Source: Clostridia bacterium (GTDB lineage Bacteria > Bacillota_A > Clostridia > Christensenellales > Aristaeellaceae). From it: a stretch of DNA of 49,849 nt. Where the stretch lies: contig JAFXMP010000305.1 of the NCBI GenBank assembly GCA_017530275.1, positions 1 through 49,849 of the forward strand. The letters run 5' to 3'. Shown piece by piece: positions 34,877 through 42,866 of this stretch (position 1 is its first letter; every line of letters begins with the position of its first letter). The position numbers and the translations under genes were made by a program. The notes beneath the pieces are model-generated. The model saw nothing but the letters and a program-made list of their open reading frames with translations. It had not been told where the DNA came from and searched no databases.

Positions 34877-34916
34877 AAAATCTCCTTGCAAAAAACGGGT
34901 ATACTTTGCCTATATT

Positions 34917-34945
34917 ATTGTAATTTCATCCGGCCCATTTGTCAA
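34917..34945 (-). promoter_or_regulatory. Promoter of the DUF2232-rplI-dnaB operon
   Basis: On the minus strand TTGACA (34940-34945) and TACAAT (34917-34922) are 17 bases apart, about 40 bases before the first start codon. Confidence 0.7.
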
Positions 34946-34969
34946 CGGGGCCGGAAAGAGAGGCGAAAG

Positions 34970-35007
34970 AAAAACAAAAGCCCCCGACCGTCGCCGATCA
35001 GGGGGCT
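34970..35007 (-). terminator. Intrinsic terminator after the DUF1700-DUF4097 gene
   Basis: AGCCCCC (34979-34985) pairs with GGGGGCT (35001-35007), and on the minus strand the hairpin is followed by TTTTGTTTTTC. It separates the PadR operon from the DUF2232 promoter. Confidence 0.85.
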
Positions 35008-35021
35008 GAAAGCATGGAGCG

Positions 35022-36422
35022 TCAACTAAAATGAAGATCGATGGAACCGTTGCTGGTGCGAACGTGCAGGGGCTTTTCGCCCGCCTGCTCGCGGGGGAGG
35101 GAATTATGGCCGTTGCTGGTGCCGCTCTGGATGGCCCAGACGCTCTGCGGGCCGGGCAGTTCGCCGCGGATGGAGGAATTGCTGGTGCGCAGCGTCACGG
35201 AAGCGGCGTCTGAGCGCCAAATTTCAACCGCGCCGTTGCTTGAGGTCAGGCTGATCGCATCCTTCGCGCGGGAATCTTCCATTACCACGCGGCCATTGGA
35301 CGTGGTCAGCACGATGTCCCGCTCGCCAAGCAGCCCGCGGCCTTCGATGCGGCCGTTGCTGGTGGCGACGCGGAAGCCCTGCTTGCAGCGCACGTTTTCC
35401 AGGACCTGGCGGCCGTTGCTGGTGACGGAATTCAGATCCTTGCAGGCAATGTCCTTGAGCACAATGCGCCCGTTGGAGCTTTTGAGCTCCACGTTGCACA
35501 GCGCGTCCAGCGCCTCCGCCTTGATGGACGCGTTGGTGGTGCGGCAGTAAAGATCGACCAGCGCGGCCCTGGGCAGCGAAAGCTCCACCGTGGGGCTGGA
35601 TTTGCTCCACAGCCGGACAATGCCGCCGAACATCATGACCTTGAGCCGGCCCGCGGTGATGGGTCTTTGTAACCTTTGCAGGAACAGCGTGCCGTCCTGA
35701 ACGCCCGCCTCGTAAGGATCGTCGTCGCAGGTGTAGTAGGTCAGCACGGCCTCGTCGCCGTCCGTTCCCAGCACGCGGAAGGGCATTTCCCCGGCGTGCA
35801 GGCGCACGGCGCGCAGCTGATCCGCGGGGCAGACGAAGGTCTTTTTCTCATATTCGCCGAAGGTTTTTTCCTCCGTCCAATCATACACGGCGTCCACGAA
35901 TTTTTCGCTCTTGTCCTCCGCGGCCCGCGCGGCTTTTTCCGCGTACTGGGCATGGGCGGCCGTCTTTTCGGTGATCTTGTCCATCACCTGGTCCACGGCC
36001 TTGCCCGCTTCGCCGAGGGCGCTGCACACGGTGTCCAGCACGCTGTTGACGATACCGTTTACATCCGCGTTTGCCCCGTCGATCTCGACCGCCTTCTTTG
36101 CCCGCCGTTCTTTTTCCTTTTCGTCTTCGTCGATCGCCTTCTTTGCGGATTCGAGCGCGCTGTCCACCATGGAGGCAAAGCGCGCCGCTTCGTTTTCCAG
36201 CTCCAGGGGGATCTCCGATTCCGCTTTGCCCTGCTCCTGCGCGATACGCGCGGCGATTTCCTCCGGGCTTTCCATCGCGGCCACGGCGGCTTCCTCGCTC
36301 TGGCCGTCCTCCATCCGGTCCTCCAGCATTTCCGCGTAATAATCCAGGATGCCCTGCCGGGCGTCTTCCGCCATGAAAGCGAGCTTTTCCTTAAGTGTTT
36401 CCATATATTCTTTGCGGGTCAT
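35022..36422 (-). CDS. DUF1700 (HAAS) - DUF4097 envelope-stress type protein
   Basis: A 466-residue two-part protein. Residues about 1-70 match the HAAS/DUF1700 domain usually paired with PadR (MTRKEYMETLKEKLAFM, ILDYYAEMLEDRMEDGQSEEAAVAAM). A charged helical linker spans about 70-200. The C-terminal part (about 205-466) is a DUF4097 beta-helix made of short repeats built around TSNGR or SSNGR (VTSNGRQVLENV, VATSNGRIEGRG, LTTSNGRVVMED). No signal peptide or membrane segment is seen. Start ATG 36422 overlaps the PadR stop (ATGA). PadR/DUF1700/DUF4097 genes form autoregulated envelope-related operons in Bacillota. Confidence 0.88.
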   Translation of the reverse strand: MTRKEYMETLKEKLAFMAEDARQGILDYYAEMLEDRMEDGQSEEAAVAAMESPEEIAARIAQEQGKAESEIPLELENEAARFASMVDSALESAKKAIDEDEKEKERRAKKAVEIDGANADVNGIVNSVLDTVCSALGEAGKAVDQVMDKITEKTAAHAQYAEKAARAAEDKSEKFVDAVYDWTEEKTFGEYEKKTFVCPADQLRAVRLHAGEMPFRVLGTDGDEAVLTYYTCDDDPYEAGVQDGTLFLQRLQRPITAGRLKVMMFGGIVRLWSKSSPTVELSLPRAALVDLYCRTTNASIKAEALDALCNVELKSSNGRIVLKDIACKDLNSVTSNGRQVLENVRCKQGFRVATSNGRIEGRGLLGERDIVLTTSNGRVVMEDSRAKDAISLTSSNGAVEIWRSDAASVTLRTSNSSIRGELPGPQSVWAIQSGTSNGHNSLPREQAGEKPLHVRTSNGSIDLHFS

Positions 36423-36751
36423 CGTTCCGTCCCTTCCTTTCCAGCGTTCACATCCGCGATAAAATCGTACACCTTTTTCACGTCCGCCCATTCCTGCAAA
36501 AATTCCTGGATCCGTTTTCTGCCTTCGTCGGTAATGGCGTAGTATTTCCGCAGCCGCCCGTTGTGCTCAACGGAGTAGACCTTCAGGCTGTCCGCCGCCT
36601 CCAGGCGCCGCAGCACCGGATACAGCGTGGATTCGGACAGTTCCATGATGGGCAGGATATCCTTGATCAGCTGGTAGCCGTAGGAATCCCCCCGGCTGAG
36701 CAGCGACAGGATACAGACCTCCACCATGCCTTTCTTCATCTGAGAATCCAA
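36419..36751 (-). CDS. PadR-family transcriptional regulator
   Basis: A 110-residue winged-helix repressor. The start LDSQMKKGMVEVCILSLLSRGDSYGYQL is typical of the family, whose members often begin MDSQ; I therefore use TTG 36751, which has GGAGG at 8 bases. The winged helix continues through STLYPVLRRLEAADSLKVYSVEHNGRLRKYYAITDEGR. It is followed by, and overlaps, the DUF1700-DUF4097 gene that it probably controls. A second, truncated PadR-like start with its own promoter lies immediately upstream. Confidence 0.92.
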   Translation of the reverse strand: MDSQMKKGMVEVCILSLLSRGDSYGYQLIKDILPIMELSESTLYPVLRRLEAADSLKVYSVEHNGRLRKYYAITDEGRKRIQEFLQEWADVKKVYDFIADVNAGKEGTER

Positions 36752-36756
36752 GCGTC

Positions 36757-36954
36757 TCACCTCCAAACATTATTATACTTCGCATAGTATTGCTTTGCAA
36801 GCATTATATTTTGCAAAACAACGATTTTCTCCGCGGGAGCCAAGGTGGGTCCGGATCGCGGACGGCCGGGCCATAAGCCCCGAAAAAACCCGGACCAAGA
36901 GAATTGCTTCGGCTTTCCCATCAGCAGTGCGCCGCGCCTGATCTGCAAATCCAT
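36757..36954 (-). pseudogene. Truncated PadR-like reading frame
   Basis: A 65-codon frame that begins MDLQIRRGALLMGK, like the first 12-14 residues of PadR proteins, and then loses all similarity. It has a good ribosome-binding site (GGAGGTGAGG) and a consensus promoter, both resembling those of the intact padR downstream. A partial duplication with internal deletion of padR is the simplest reading. It could instead be a short leader peptide. Confidence 0.45.
36772..36800 (-). promoter_or_regulatory. Promoter of padR with dyad
   Basis: On the minus strand TTGCAA (36795-36800) and TATAAT (36772-36777) are 17 bases apart. The spacer holds ATACT-ATGCGA-AGTAT, an inverted repeat that could bind PadR. 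Confidence 0.55.
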
Positions 36955-36974
36955 GTTCCTCACCTCCAAGCAGT

Positions 36975-37003
36975 ATTATATATAACATAGTATTATTTGT
37001 CAA
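36975..37003 (-). promoter_or_regulatory. Upstream promoter of the padR region
   Basis: On the minus strand TTGACA (36998-37003) and TATAAT (36975-36980) are 17 bases apart. The spacer contains AATACTATG, also present in the padR promoter at 36772, as expected for shared PadR control. Confidence 0.7.
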
Positions 37004-37267
37004 GCATTATTAATAATTTTATAATATTTTTCTTTTTGGCATACCTCGCGCACTGTTTTCTTTTCTTTTTTCGGCGTTTCCTGTCGGAAAGGCTGTGCAA
37101 GGGAAAGAAATTGTGCTATACTCCCATTGGATGCTTATTCGGCGCGCAAAGCGCCGCATGCGACATACAACCACGGCGCGCGGCCCGTCTGAAGGGGCAG
37201 GCCCATATGTTTCCATATGTTTTCCAAAGGCGCGCCGGAAGGGGAAAAACCAGAAGGAGAAAAGAGC
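37004..37267 (+). other. Divergent intergenic region upstream of the oxidoreductase pair
   Basis: No gene recognised. TATACT at 37117-37122 is a candidate -10 box for rightward transcription, without a good -35. AGAAGGAGA precedes the start at 37268. Confidence 0.35.
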
Positions 37268-38728
37268 ATGTATGATATTCTGATCATCGGCGCGGGCGTG
37301 ACCGGCTGCGCCCTGGCGCGGCAATTGTCCGGCTGGGAGGGCAGGATCGCCGTGCTGGACAGGGCCGAGGACGTGGCCGACGCCGCGAGCAAGGCCAACA
37401 GCGGCATCGTGCACGCGGGCTTCGACGCGAAGCCCGGCACGAAAAAAGCGTATTATAACGTAAAAGGCGCGGCCATGTATCCGGCGCTGACGAAAACGTT
37501 GGGCGTGCCGTTTGATCCCATCGGCGCGCTGGTGCTCGGCTTTTCGGAGGAAGACCGCAGGACATTGCAAAAGCTCTACGGCCAGGGCCAGCAAAACGGC
37601 GTGCCCTCCTTAAGGATCATCGAACGCGAAGAGATCCTGCGCATGGAGCCGAACACCAACCCCGACGTGGTCTGCGCCCTGTACGCGCCTACCAGCGCCG
37701 TCGTCAGCCCCTACGAAATGACCCTCGCCCTGGCCTACCACGCGGCGCAGAACGGCGTGGAATTCATCTTCGACAGCCCCGTAACAAAAATCTACGAAAA
37801 AGACGATACCTGGCATGTCGAAACGCCCAAGGGCGTTTTATCCGCGCGGGCGATCATCAACTGCGCGGGCACCGGCGCCGCGGAGCTCCATAACCAGATC
37901 TCCGATCAGAAGATCCGCATCATCCCCCGCCGCGGCGAATATTACCTGCTGGATCACACCGTCCAATGCCCGTTCAGCCGCACCATGTTCCAGGTGCCGT
38001 CCAAGATGGGCAAGGGCGTGCTGATTTCCCCCACGGCGCACGGGAACGCGCTCCTTGGCCCCTCCGCCGAGGATATCCCCGATCCCGACGATACCGCGAC
38101 CACGCGCGCGGGGTTGGATTTTGTGCTCGAAAAATGCCGCCTCACCTGGCCCCAGGTGAACGTGCGCTCCGTCATCACCACCTTTTCCGGCGTCCGCGCG
38201 CACCCGGATACGGACGATTTTATCATCGGCCCCGTGCACGGCGCGCCGGACAACGCCTTTGAGGCGATCGGCATCGAAAGCCCCGGCCTGACCGCCGCGC
38301 CCGCGGTGGCCAAGGAGCTGGCGGAAATGGTCGCCGAGCATTTGAAGCTGCCCTCCGCCCGCTTCCTGCGCAGCGCGGTGCCGCTGCTCAGGCCCTTCTC
38401 CGCCATGACCGAGGAGGAGCGCGCCGAAGCCTGCCGCAAAAACCCGGAATACGGACGCATCGTGTGCCGCTGCGAGGTGGTCACCGAGGCGGAGATCCGC
38501 GACGCCATCCGCCGTCCGGTCGGCGCAAGGTCCATCGACGGGGTCAAGCGCCGCACGCGCGCCGGCATGGGCCGGTGCCAGGGCGGGTTCTGCTCGCCCC
38601 GCGTGATGGAGATCCTGTGCGAGGAATTGGGGAAATCGCCGCTGGAAATCACCAAATGCGGCGGGGAAAGCAAGCTGCTTGTCGGCACGCTGAACGAAAT
38701 CGCAAAGGAGGCGCGGGTCGATGAATGA
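37268..38728 (+). CDS. FAD oxidoreductase, anaerobic glycerol-3-phosphate dehydrogenase (GlpA)-like
   Basis: A 486-residue DAO-fold flavoprotein. The FAD-binding motif is at the N-terminus (DILIIGAGVTGCALARQL). SKANSGIVHAGFD and GVRAHPD are typical of GlpA/LhgO-type dehydrogenases. Residues about 390-450 form a BFD-like [2Fe-2S] domain with cysteines in RIVCRCEVVTEAEI and MGRCQGGFCSPRV. ATG 37268 has AGAAGGAG upstream. It overlaps the next oxidoreductase gene and the two probably form a complex passing electrons between FAD centres. Glycerol-3-phosphate is the usual substrate, but no glycerol genes are nearby, so another 2-hydroxy acid or polyol phosphate is possible. Confidence 0.88.
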   Translation: MYDILIIGAGVTGCALARQLSGWEGRIAVLDRAEDVADAASKANSGIVHAGFDAKPGTKKAYYNVKGAAMYPALTKTLGVPFDPIGALVLGFSEEDRRTLQKLYGQGQQNGVPSLRIIEREEILRMEPNTNPDVVCALYAPTSAVVSPYEMTLALAYHAAQNGVEFIFDSPVTKIYEKDDTWHVETPKGVLSARAIINCAGTGAAELHNQISDQKIRIIPRRGEYYLLDHTVQCPFSRTMFQVPSKMGKGVLISPTAHGNALLGPSAEDIPDPDDTATTRAGLDFVLEKCRLTWPQVNVRSVITTFSGVRAHPDTDDFIIGPVHGAPDNAFEAIGIESPGLTAAPAVAKELAEMVAEHLKLPSARFLRSAVPLLRPFSAMTEEERAEACRKNPEYGRIVCRCEVVTEAEIRDAIRRPVGARSIDGVKRRTRAGMGRCQGGFCSPRVMEILCEELGKSPLEITKCGGESKLLVGTLNEIAKEARVDE

Positions 38729-40001
38729 ACCTATCATTCAGGTGGACGTGCTGGTGATCGGCGCGGGCCCGGCGGGCCTTGCCGCCGCCATCGCCGCGAA
38801 AAAGGCGGGCGTTGACAATCTGATCGTTCTGGAGCGGGAGGACCAGCCCGGCGGCATCCTGCGCCAGTGCATCCATAACGGCTTCGGCCTGCACCGCTTC
38901 AAGGAAGAATTGACCGGCCCCGAATACGCGCAGCGCGATATCGACACCGCCCGCGGGATGGGCATTGATATCCGCCTGGGCGTCACGGTGCTTTCCGTCA
39001 GCCCCGAAAAGCGCGTCACCGCCGTCAGCCGCGATCACGGCCTGCAGATTTTTGAGGCAAAGGCCGTCGTCCTGGCCATGGGCTGCCGCGAGCGGCCCCG
39101 CGGCGCGCTCGCCATTCCGGGCACCCGGTGCGCCGGCATCTACAGCGCGGGCACGGCCCAGAAATTCGTGAACCTGGAGGGCTATATGCCCGGCCGTCGC
39201 GTGGTCATCCTGGGCAGCGGCGATATCGGCCTCATCATGGCCCGGCGCATGACGCTCCAGGGCGCGAAGGTGCTGTGCTGCGTGGAGCTGATGCCCTATT
39301 CGAGCGGCCTCAACCGCAACATCGTCCAATGCCTGCAGGATTATCATATCCCGCTCTACCTCTCCCACACCGTGATCGATATCCACGGAAAGGAGCGCCT
39401 GACCGGCGTCACCGTCGCCAAGGTCGATGAAAACCGCCGGCCCATCCCCGGCACAGAAATGGAATTTGACTGCGATACGCTGCTGTTGTCCGTCGGCCTC
39501 ATCCCGGAAAACGAGCTCTCCGCCGGCGCGGGCGTGGAAATCAGCCCCGTCACCAGCGGCGCGGTGGTCTCCGACACCCTGGAAACCAGCGTGCCCGGCG
39601 TGTTCGCGTGCGGCAACGTGCTCCACGTGCACGACCTGGTGGACCACGTGAGCAACGAATCCTTCCGCGCGGGCGAAATGGCCGCCCGCTACGCCCTGGG
39701 CGAACGCAGGCAGGGCAGGGAGATCCCCGTCCGGGATGGCAAGGGCGTCCGCGGGACCGTGCCGCAAAAGCTGCTGCTGAACGATGAAACCGCCCAGGTC
39801 GATCTCATGTTCCGCCCCGACCGCGTCTACCGCGATCATTACCTCACCGTATATGCCGATCAGCGTCCGCTTGCGTCCGTGAAGAAAATGATCCTCACCC
39901 CCGGCGAAATGGCCGTCCAGCCGCTGAACGAAAAAATGCTCGCCGCCTGCCGCGAGGCGAAGGAAATCACCGTCGCGATCACGGAAGAAAAAGCGGTTTA
40001 G
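38721..40001 (+). CDS. NAD(P)/FAD-dependent oxidoreductase, partner of the GlpA-like protein
   Basis: A 426-residue two-dinucleotide-binding flavoprotein. The FAD motif DVLVIGAGPAGLAAAIAAKKAG is at the N-terminus and the NAD-binding glycine motif is near residue 155 (RRVVILGSGDIGLIMARRM). FACGNVLHVHDLVDHVSNE is the C-terminal FAD block. CREAKEIT ends the domain. The ATG lies 8 bases inside the previous gene, a sign of coupling. In many Bacillota this pair is followed by a small DUF1667 iron-sulfur protein; here a terminator follows instead. Confidence 0.9.
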   Translation: MNEPIIQVDVLVIGAGPAGLAAAIAAKKAGVDNLIVLEREDQPGGILRQCIHNGFGLHRFKEELTGPEYAQRDIDTARGMGIDIRLGVTVLSVSPEKRVTAVSRDHGLQIFEAKAVVLAMGCRERPRGALAIPGTRCAGIYSAGTAQKFVNLEGYMPGRRVVILGSGDIGLIMARRMTLQGAKVLCCVELMPYSSGLNRNIVQCLQDYHIPLYLSHTVIDIHGKERLTGVTVAKVDENRRPIPGTEMEFDCDTLLLSVGLIPENELSAGAGVEISPVTSGAVVSDTLETSVPGVFACGNVLHVHDLVDHVSNESFRAGEMAARYALGERRQGREIPVRDGKGVRGTVPQKLLLNDETAQVDLMFRPDRVYRDHYLTVYADQRPLASVKKMILTPGEMAVQPLNEKMLAACREAKEITVAITEEKAV

Positions 40002-40087
40002 TACGTTTCTTCTTCGATTTGTGCTGCAAAGGGAAAAAGGGCGGCGCAGGGGGAATATTGGGATTACGAAAAGTTTTCTGGCTCAAG

Positions 40088-40160
40088 AAAGCCCGGGAAA
40101 AATCCGGAGGAATAGTTCGCCTTCCCCCGGAGATTTTTCCCGGGCTTTTTCTTTTCTTTT
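40088..40160. terminator. Long bidirectional terminator
   Basis: GCCCGGGAAAAATC (40091-40104) pairs with GATTTTTCCCGGGC (40132-40145), flanked by AAA on the left and a T-rich run on the right. It ends the oxidoreductase operon and could also stop leftward transcription from the HTH pair, whose last gene ends at 40199. Confidence 0.88.
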
Positions 40161-40198
40161 TGCAGCAGCGGAAATCTTTAACCAAATTTTCCGTCAGG

Positions 40199-40924
40199 TC
40201 ATCCCTTCTTTCCTGTTTTTTCTTGAAGCGCTCTGATAATCTCATCCACATTCGCTTCATTGGTCACACCTGGATACTCTTTTTCAAATCGAAGCAGGGC
40301 GCTGTGCGCGTCCTGTTCACCGGCGGAAACCTGCCGATACAGCGCGTCAAAATGCCCGTCGTTCATCACATCTTCCATAAACCGCTGTGATTTTTCGGGC
40401 AGCGCGTTCCAATCGCCGTACAGGTCGGAAACGGCTTTTTTGATCTGTTCCACGGTGAGGGGCGCTCCCCGTTTTTCGTGTTCGGCCAGGATGCCCAGCA
40501 CGTCGGACAGGTCGTTTTTGTACTGCCTGCCGGAGCGCAGCTTCATGGCGATCAGGTATTCCGCCGACACAGTGCGCAGGGTCAGCACGTTGGCGTATTG
40601 CCGGTAATAAACGGAATATTCTTTCAGCTTCGGGGTATAGGCTTCCGTCCGGGTGAAGTCCGCGTTCAGCCAGCCGTGGGGCAGATCGAATTTTTCCTCC
40701 ACCCGCAGGATGGCGTCCTCCATGGCGGAGGATGCGAAAATCAGCGCGTCGATATCGGTGGTCATGCCGCGAAAGCCGTAATTGATGAGAATGGAAGCGC
40801 CGCCGATCAGGATCAGTTCGGCGGGCGTGCCTTTTCCGGCCAGGCGGCGGTATTCCCTGGCGACCTCCTTCAAATAGGAGTCCAGGTTTTCTTTGGTGAA
40901 TTCGATCCGGTTTTCAAACGGCAT
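40199..40924 (-). CDS. DUF6036-type nucleotidyltransferase (putative toxin or effector of an HTH pair)
   Basis: A 241-residue protein with a nucleotidyltransferase-like core: ELILIGGASILINYGFRGMTTDIDAL carries the glycine-rich turn and the paired acidic residues (Asp-Ile-Asp) of that fold. Middle motifs such as TVSAEYLIAMKLRSGRQYKNDLSDVLGIL match AbiEii/DUF6036-like proteins. The rest is helical. Its start overlaps the end of the HTH gene by 11 bases. Such HTH-nucleotidyltransferase pairs behave as toxin-antitoxin or phage-defence modules in related families; activity here is inferred. Confidence 0.8.
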   Translation of the reverse strand: MPFENRIEFTKENLDSYLKEVAREYRRLAGKGTPAELILIGGASILINYGFRGMTTDIDALIFASSAMEDAILRVEEKFDLPHGWLNADFTRTEAYTPKLKEYSVYYRQYANVLTLRTVSAEYLIAMKLRSGRQYKNDLSDVLGILAEHEKRGAPLTVEQIKKAVSDLYGDWNALPEKSQRFMEDVMNDGHFDALYRQVSAGEQDAHSALLRFEKEYPGVTNEANVDEIIRALQEKTGKKG

Positions 40925-41483
40925 TTCGCACGTCGCACTCGATAATATTGAAGCGCTTGAACTCCGGGATGGCGTCGCGCTCGGCCTGGATCAAGGCGCT
41001 TTCGTCCTTCGACGCGGCGCGGATCGCCAGAACGCTGGCGGGATACAGCGGCTTATCCAGGCGGCAAATACGCAGATCGTCGTATTCGCTGCACAGGGGC
41101 ACGCCGTTCAGGCTGCTTACATAGTCCAGCATGGCCAGCAGATACAGGCTTTCGGGATACCAGCCCCGGTCATAATACGTCCTGATTTCCCGGCTTTTCA
41201 GCGCGTCCATAATAAAATCCAGGTCGCCCATTTCCTTCAGGCGGTGACACACGCTGCTTTTGAACAGTTCAAAGCTGCTGCGCTTCGTCAGATAGGGGGC
41301 AAGCAATTCCTCCATGCTCACGTCCAGCGCCCGCGCCAGCCGATACACCGTTTCCGCGCTGCACTTTTCCAGCTTCGCCTTTCCGTTACAGATGTCGTTC
41401 AGCGTGGCGTAGGGCACGCCGCTGGTTTTCGACAGCCGGTAGATGGACAGGTTTTGCCGCGCCATTCTTGCGTTCAATTGCAT
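40914..41483 (-). CDS. HTH (XRE) regulator with C-terminal domain, partner of the nucleotidyltransferase
   Basis: A 189-residue protein with a Cro/CI-type helix-turn-helix at about 1-60 (NLSIYRLSKTSGVPYATLNDICNGKAKLEKCSAETVYRLARAL). The rest (about 65-189) has no named domain (DLDFIMDALKSREIRTYYDRGWYPESLYLLAMLDYV). GAGGGG precedes the ATG. It is the first gene of the pair and probably the antitoxin-like repressor, since a perfect 10-bp palindrome lies between its -35 and -10 boxes. Confidence 0.85.
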   Translation of the reverse strand: MQLNARMARQNLSIYRLSKTSGVPYATLNDICNGKAKLEKCSAETVYRLARALDVSMEELLAPYLTKRSSFELFKSSVCHRLKEMGDLDFIMDALKSREIRTYYDRGWYPESLYLLAMLDYVSSLNGVPLCSEYDDLRICRLDKPLYPASVLAIRAASKDESALIQAERDAIPEFKRFNIIECDVRNAV

Positions 41484-41506
41484 GATGTCACCCCTCTTCT
41501 GATAAG

Positions 41507-41535
41507 ATTATAACGGTATGCCGTTATAATGTCAT
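41507..41535 (-). promoter_or_regulatory. Autoregulated promoter with perfect palindrome
   Basis: ATTATAACGG (41507-41516), TATG, CCGTTATAAT (41521-41530) is a perfect 10-bp inverted repeat. On the minus strand it contains the -10 TATAAT (41507-41512) and fills the 17-base spacer up to the -35 ATGACA (41530-41535). A repressor bound here would block RNA polymerase. Confidence 0.8.
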
Positions 41536-41555
41536 GAAATAAGTCGTTCATGCGG

Positions 41556-41689
41556 ATGGATACCCTGATTGAAAAAACCTGATCCATGAGCCGGTGGAAC
41601 TTGCTTCCGGCTTCAAAGATCAGGAAATTGAGATTTTTTATCGCTTTGTCGGTAAGTTGGAAAAAGATCACATTATTATCGCCAAGTAA
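41556..41689 (+). pseudogene. Frameshifted C-terminal remnant of a serine recombinase
   Basis: Two short frames joined across a run of six A (41572-41577) read MDTLIEK, then NLIHEPVELASGFKDQEIEI, then FYRFVGKLEKDHIIIAK and a stop. This parallels the DUF4368 tail of the intact recombinase at 27358 (FIQKIIVYAPF, HIEIIFNFVGEI). No ribosome-binding site or longer frame is present. It is probably the relic of a lost integrated element beside the HTH pair. Confidence 0.5.
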
Positions 41690-41759
41690 GCGCTGCCGGG
41701 GCCGCGGAGGCCCCCGCCCCGTCCGTGCCCTTTTCCATATCCGTGGGATCCTCTGATGA

Positions 41760-42866
41760 TCAGGTTATTCTTTTTTCCGCTGTCTGCGAATTCTTTTTCC
41801 GGTTCGCGTCCGAGGAGGAGACCACGACTTTCTGGATGAAGATGAACAGCAGCAGCAGCAGGCCGGTGGCGATCTTGCCCCACCAGGAGTTCAAGGTGCC
41901 CTGGAACGTGATCAGCGAGGGGATCAGCGCCTTGAGCACGACGCCAAAGAAGGTGCCCAGAATATACCCAACGCCGCCTGTCAGCAGCGTGCCGCCGATG
42001 ACGGCGCAGGTGATCACATCCAGCTCGCCGCCCTGCAAAGAAAGGTTCCAGCCGCTCTTCACATACAGCGTAAAGGCGATGCCGGCCAGCACGGAGCACA
42101 GCCCGTTGAAGCCATACACCAGCACCTTCGTCTTGCCTACCGGCAGGCCCATCAGCTTTGCGCTTTGCTCGTTGCCGCCAATGGCGTACACGTTGCGGCC
42201 AAACTTGGTTCTCTGGAGCAGATAAATACCCACCAGCAGCACCACGAGAAAGAGGATGATGTTGAAATTGATGTATGCCGTCGGCTTGATCTTCACCCAT
42301 TCCCCATCCTTCAGATGATAGAGATAGACCTTCCACCCGGCCAGCGCGTCAATGACGTCGTTGCTGATGGTAATGGATTTCGCGCTGATCAGGGAGCATA
42401 CGCCGCGGGCCAGGAACATGCCTGTCAGCGTCGTAATGAAGGGCGGCACATTCAGATAATGAATGACCCAGCCCATCAGCAGGCCCAGTCCTACGCCTAC
42501 AAACAGGGAGAAAGCGATGCAGATCCAGGGATTGATCCCCAGCTCGGTGGTGCCGTAGGCGATAAACATGCCCGTCAGCGACGCCACAGCGGCAACGGAC
42601 AAGTCGATGCCGCCGGTGATCAGCACGAACGTCATTCCCACGGCGGAAATACCAAGGTACGCATTGTCCACAAAGAGGGTGGTGATCGTTCTCACGGTGT
42701 TAAATCCCTTGTTGCTCTTCGGGTCGCTGGCAAGATTGCCATAGGCGATGCTGCCGAAGAGATAGATGAGAAGCAGGATGCCAACCGTCGCGTACACCAT
42801 GATGTATTTGGGGTTTGTCAGCTTTTTGACCAGCCTTTGCCACCGCGAATTCGTATTATTCTCCAT
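41760..42866 (-). CDS. yjfF: Sugar ABC transporter permease YjfF-like
   Basis: A 368-residue RbsC-type permease with about ten helices. Features shared with E. coli YjfF include DNAYLGISAVGMTFVLITGG, IDLSV, FGRNVYAIGGNEQSAKLMG, VIGGTLLTGGVG and FQGTLNSWWGKIATG. The first 35 residues are an N-terminal extension before helix 1. It is the last gene of a four-gene minus-strand operon, and its start overlaps the YtfT stop (TAATG). In E. coli this system imports galactofuranose; in Clostridia related systems serve arabinofuranose or similar furanoses. Confidence 0.92.
   Translation of the reverse strand: MENNTNSRWQRLVKKLTNPKYIMVYATVGILLLIYLFGSIAYGNLASDPKSNKGFNTVRTITTLFVDNAYLGISAVGMTFVLITGGIDLSVAAVASLTGMFIAYGTTELGINPWICIAFSLFVGVGLGLLMGWVIHYLNVPPFITTLTGMFLARGVCSLISAKSITISNDVIDALAGWKVYLYHLKDGEWVKIKPTAYINFNIILFLVVLLVGIYLLQRTKFGRNVYAIGGNEQSAKLMGLPVGKTKVLVYGFNGLCSVLAGIAFTLYVKSGWNLSLQGGELDVITCAVIGGTLLTGGVGYILGTFFGVVLKALIPSLITFQGTLNSWWGKIATGLLLLLFIFIQKVVVSSSDANRKKNSQTAEKRIT

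Noticed and set aside
41474..41671. 65-codon minus-strand frame overlapping the HTH gene start
   Set aside because: It covers the palindromic promoter and the recombinase relic read on the opposite strand.
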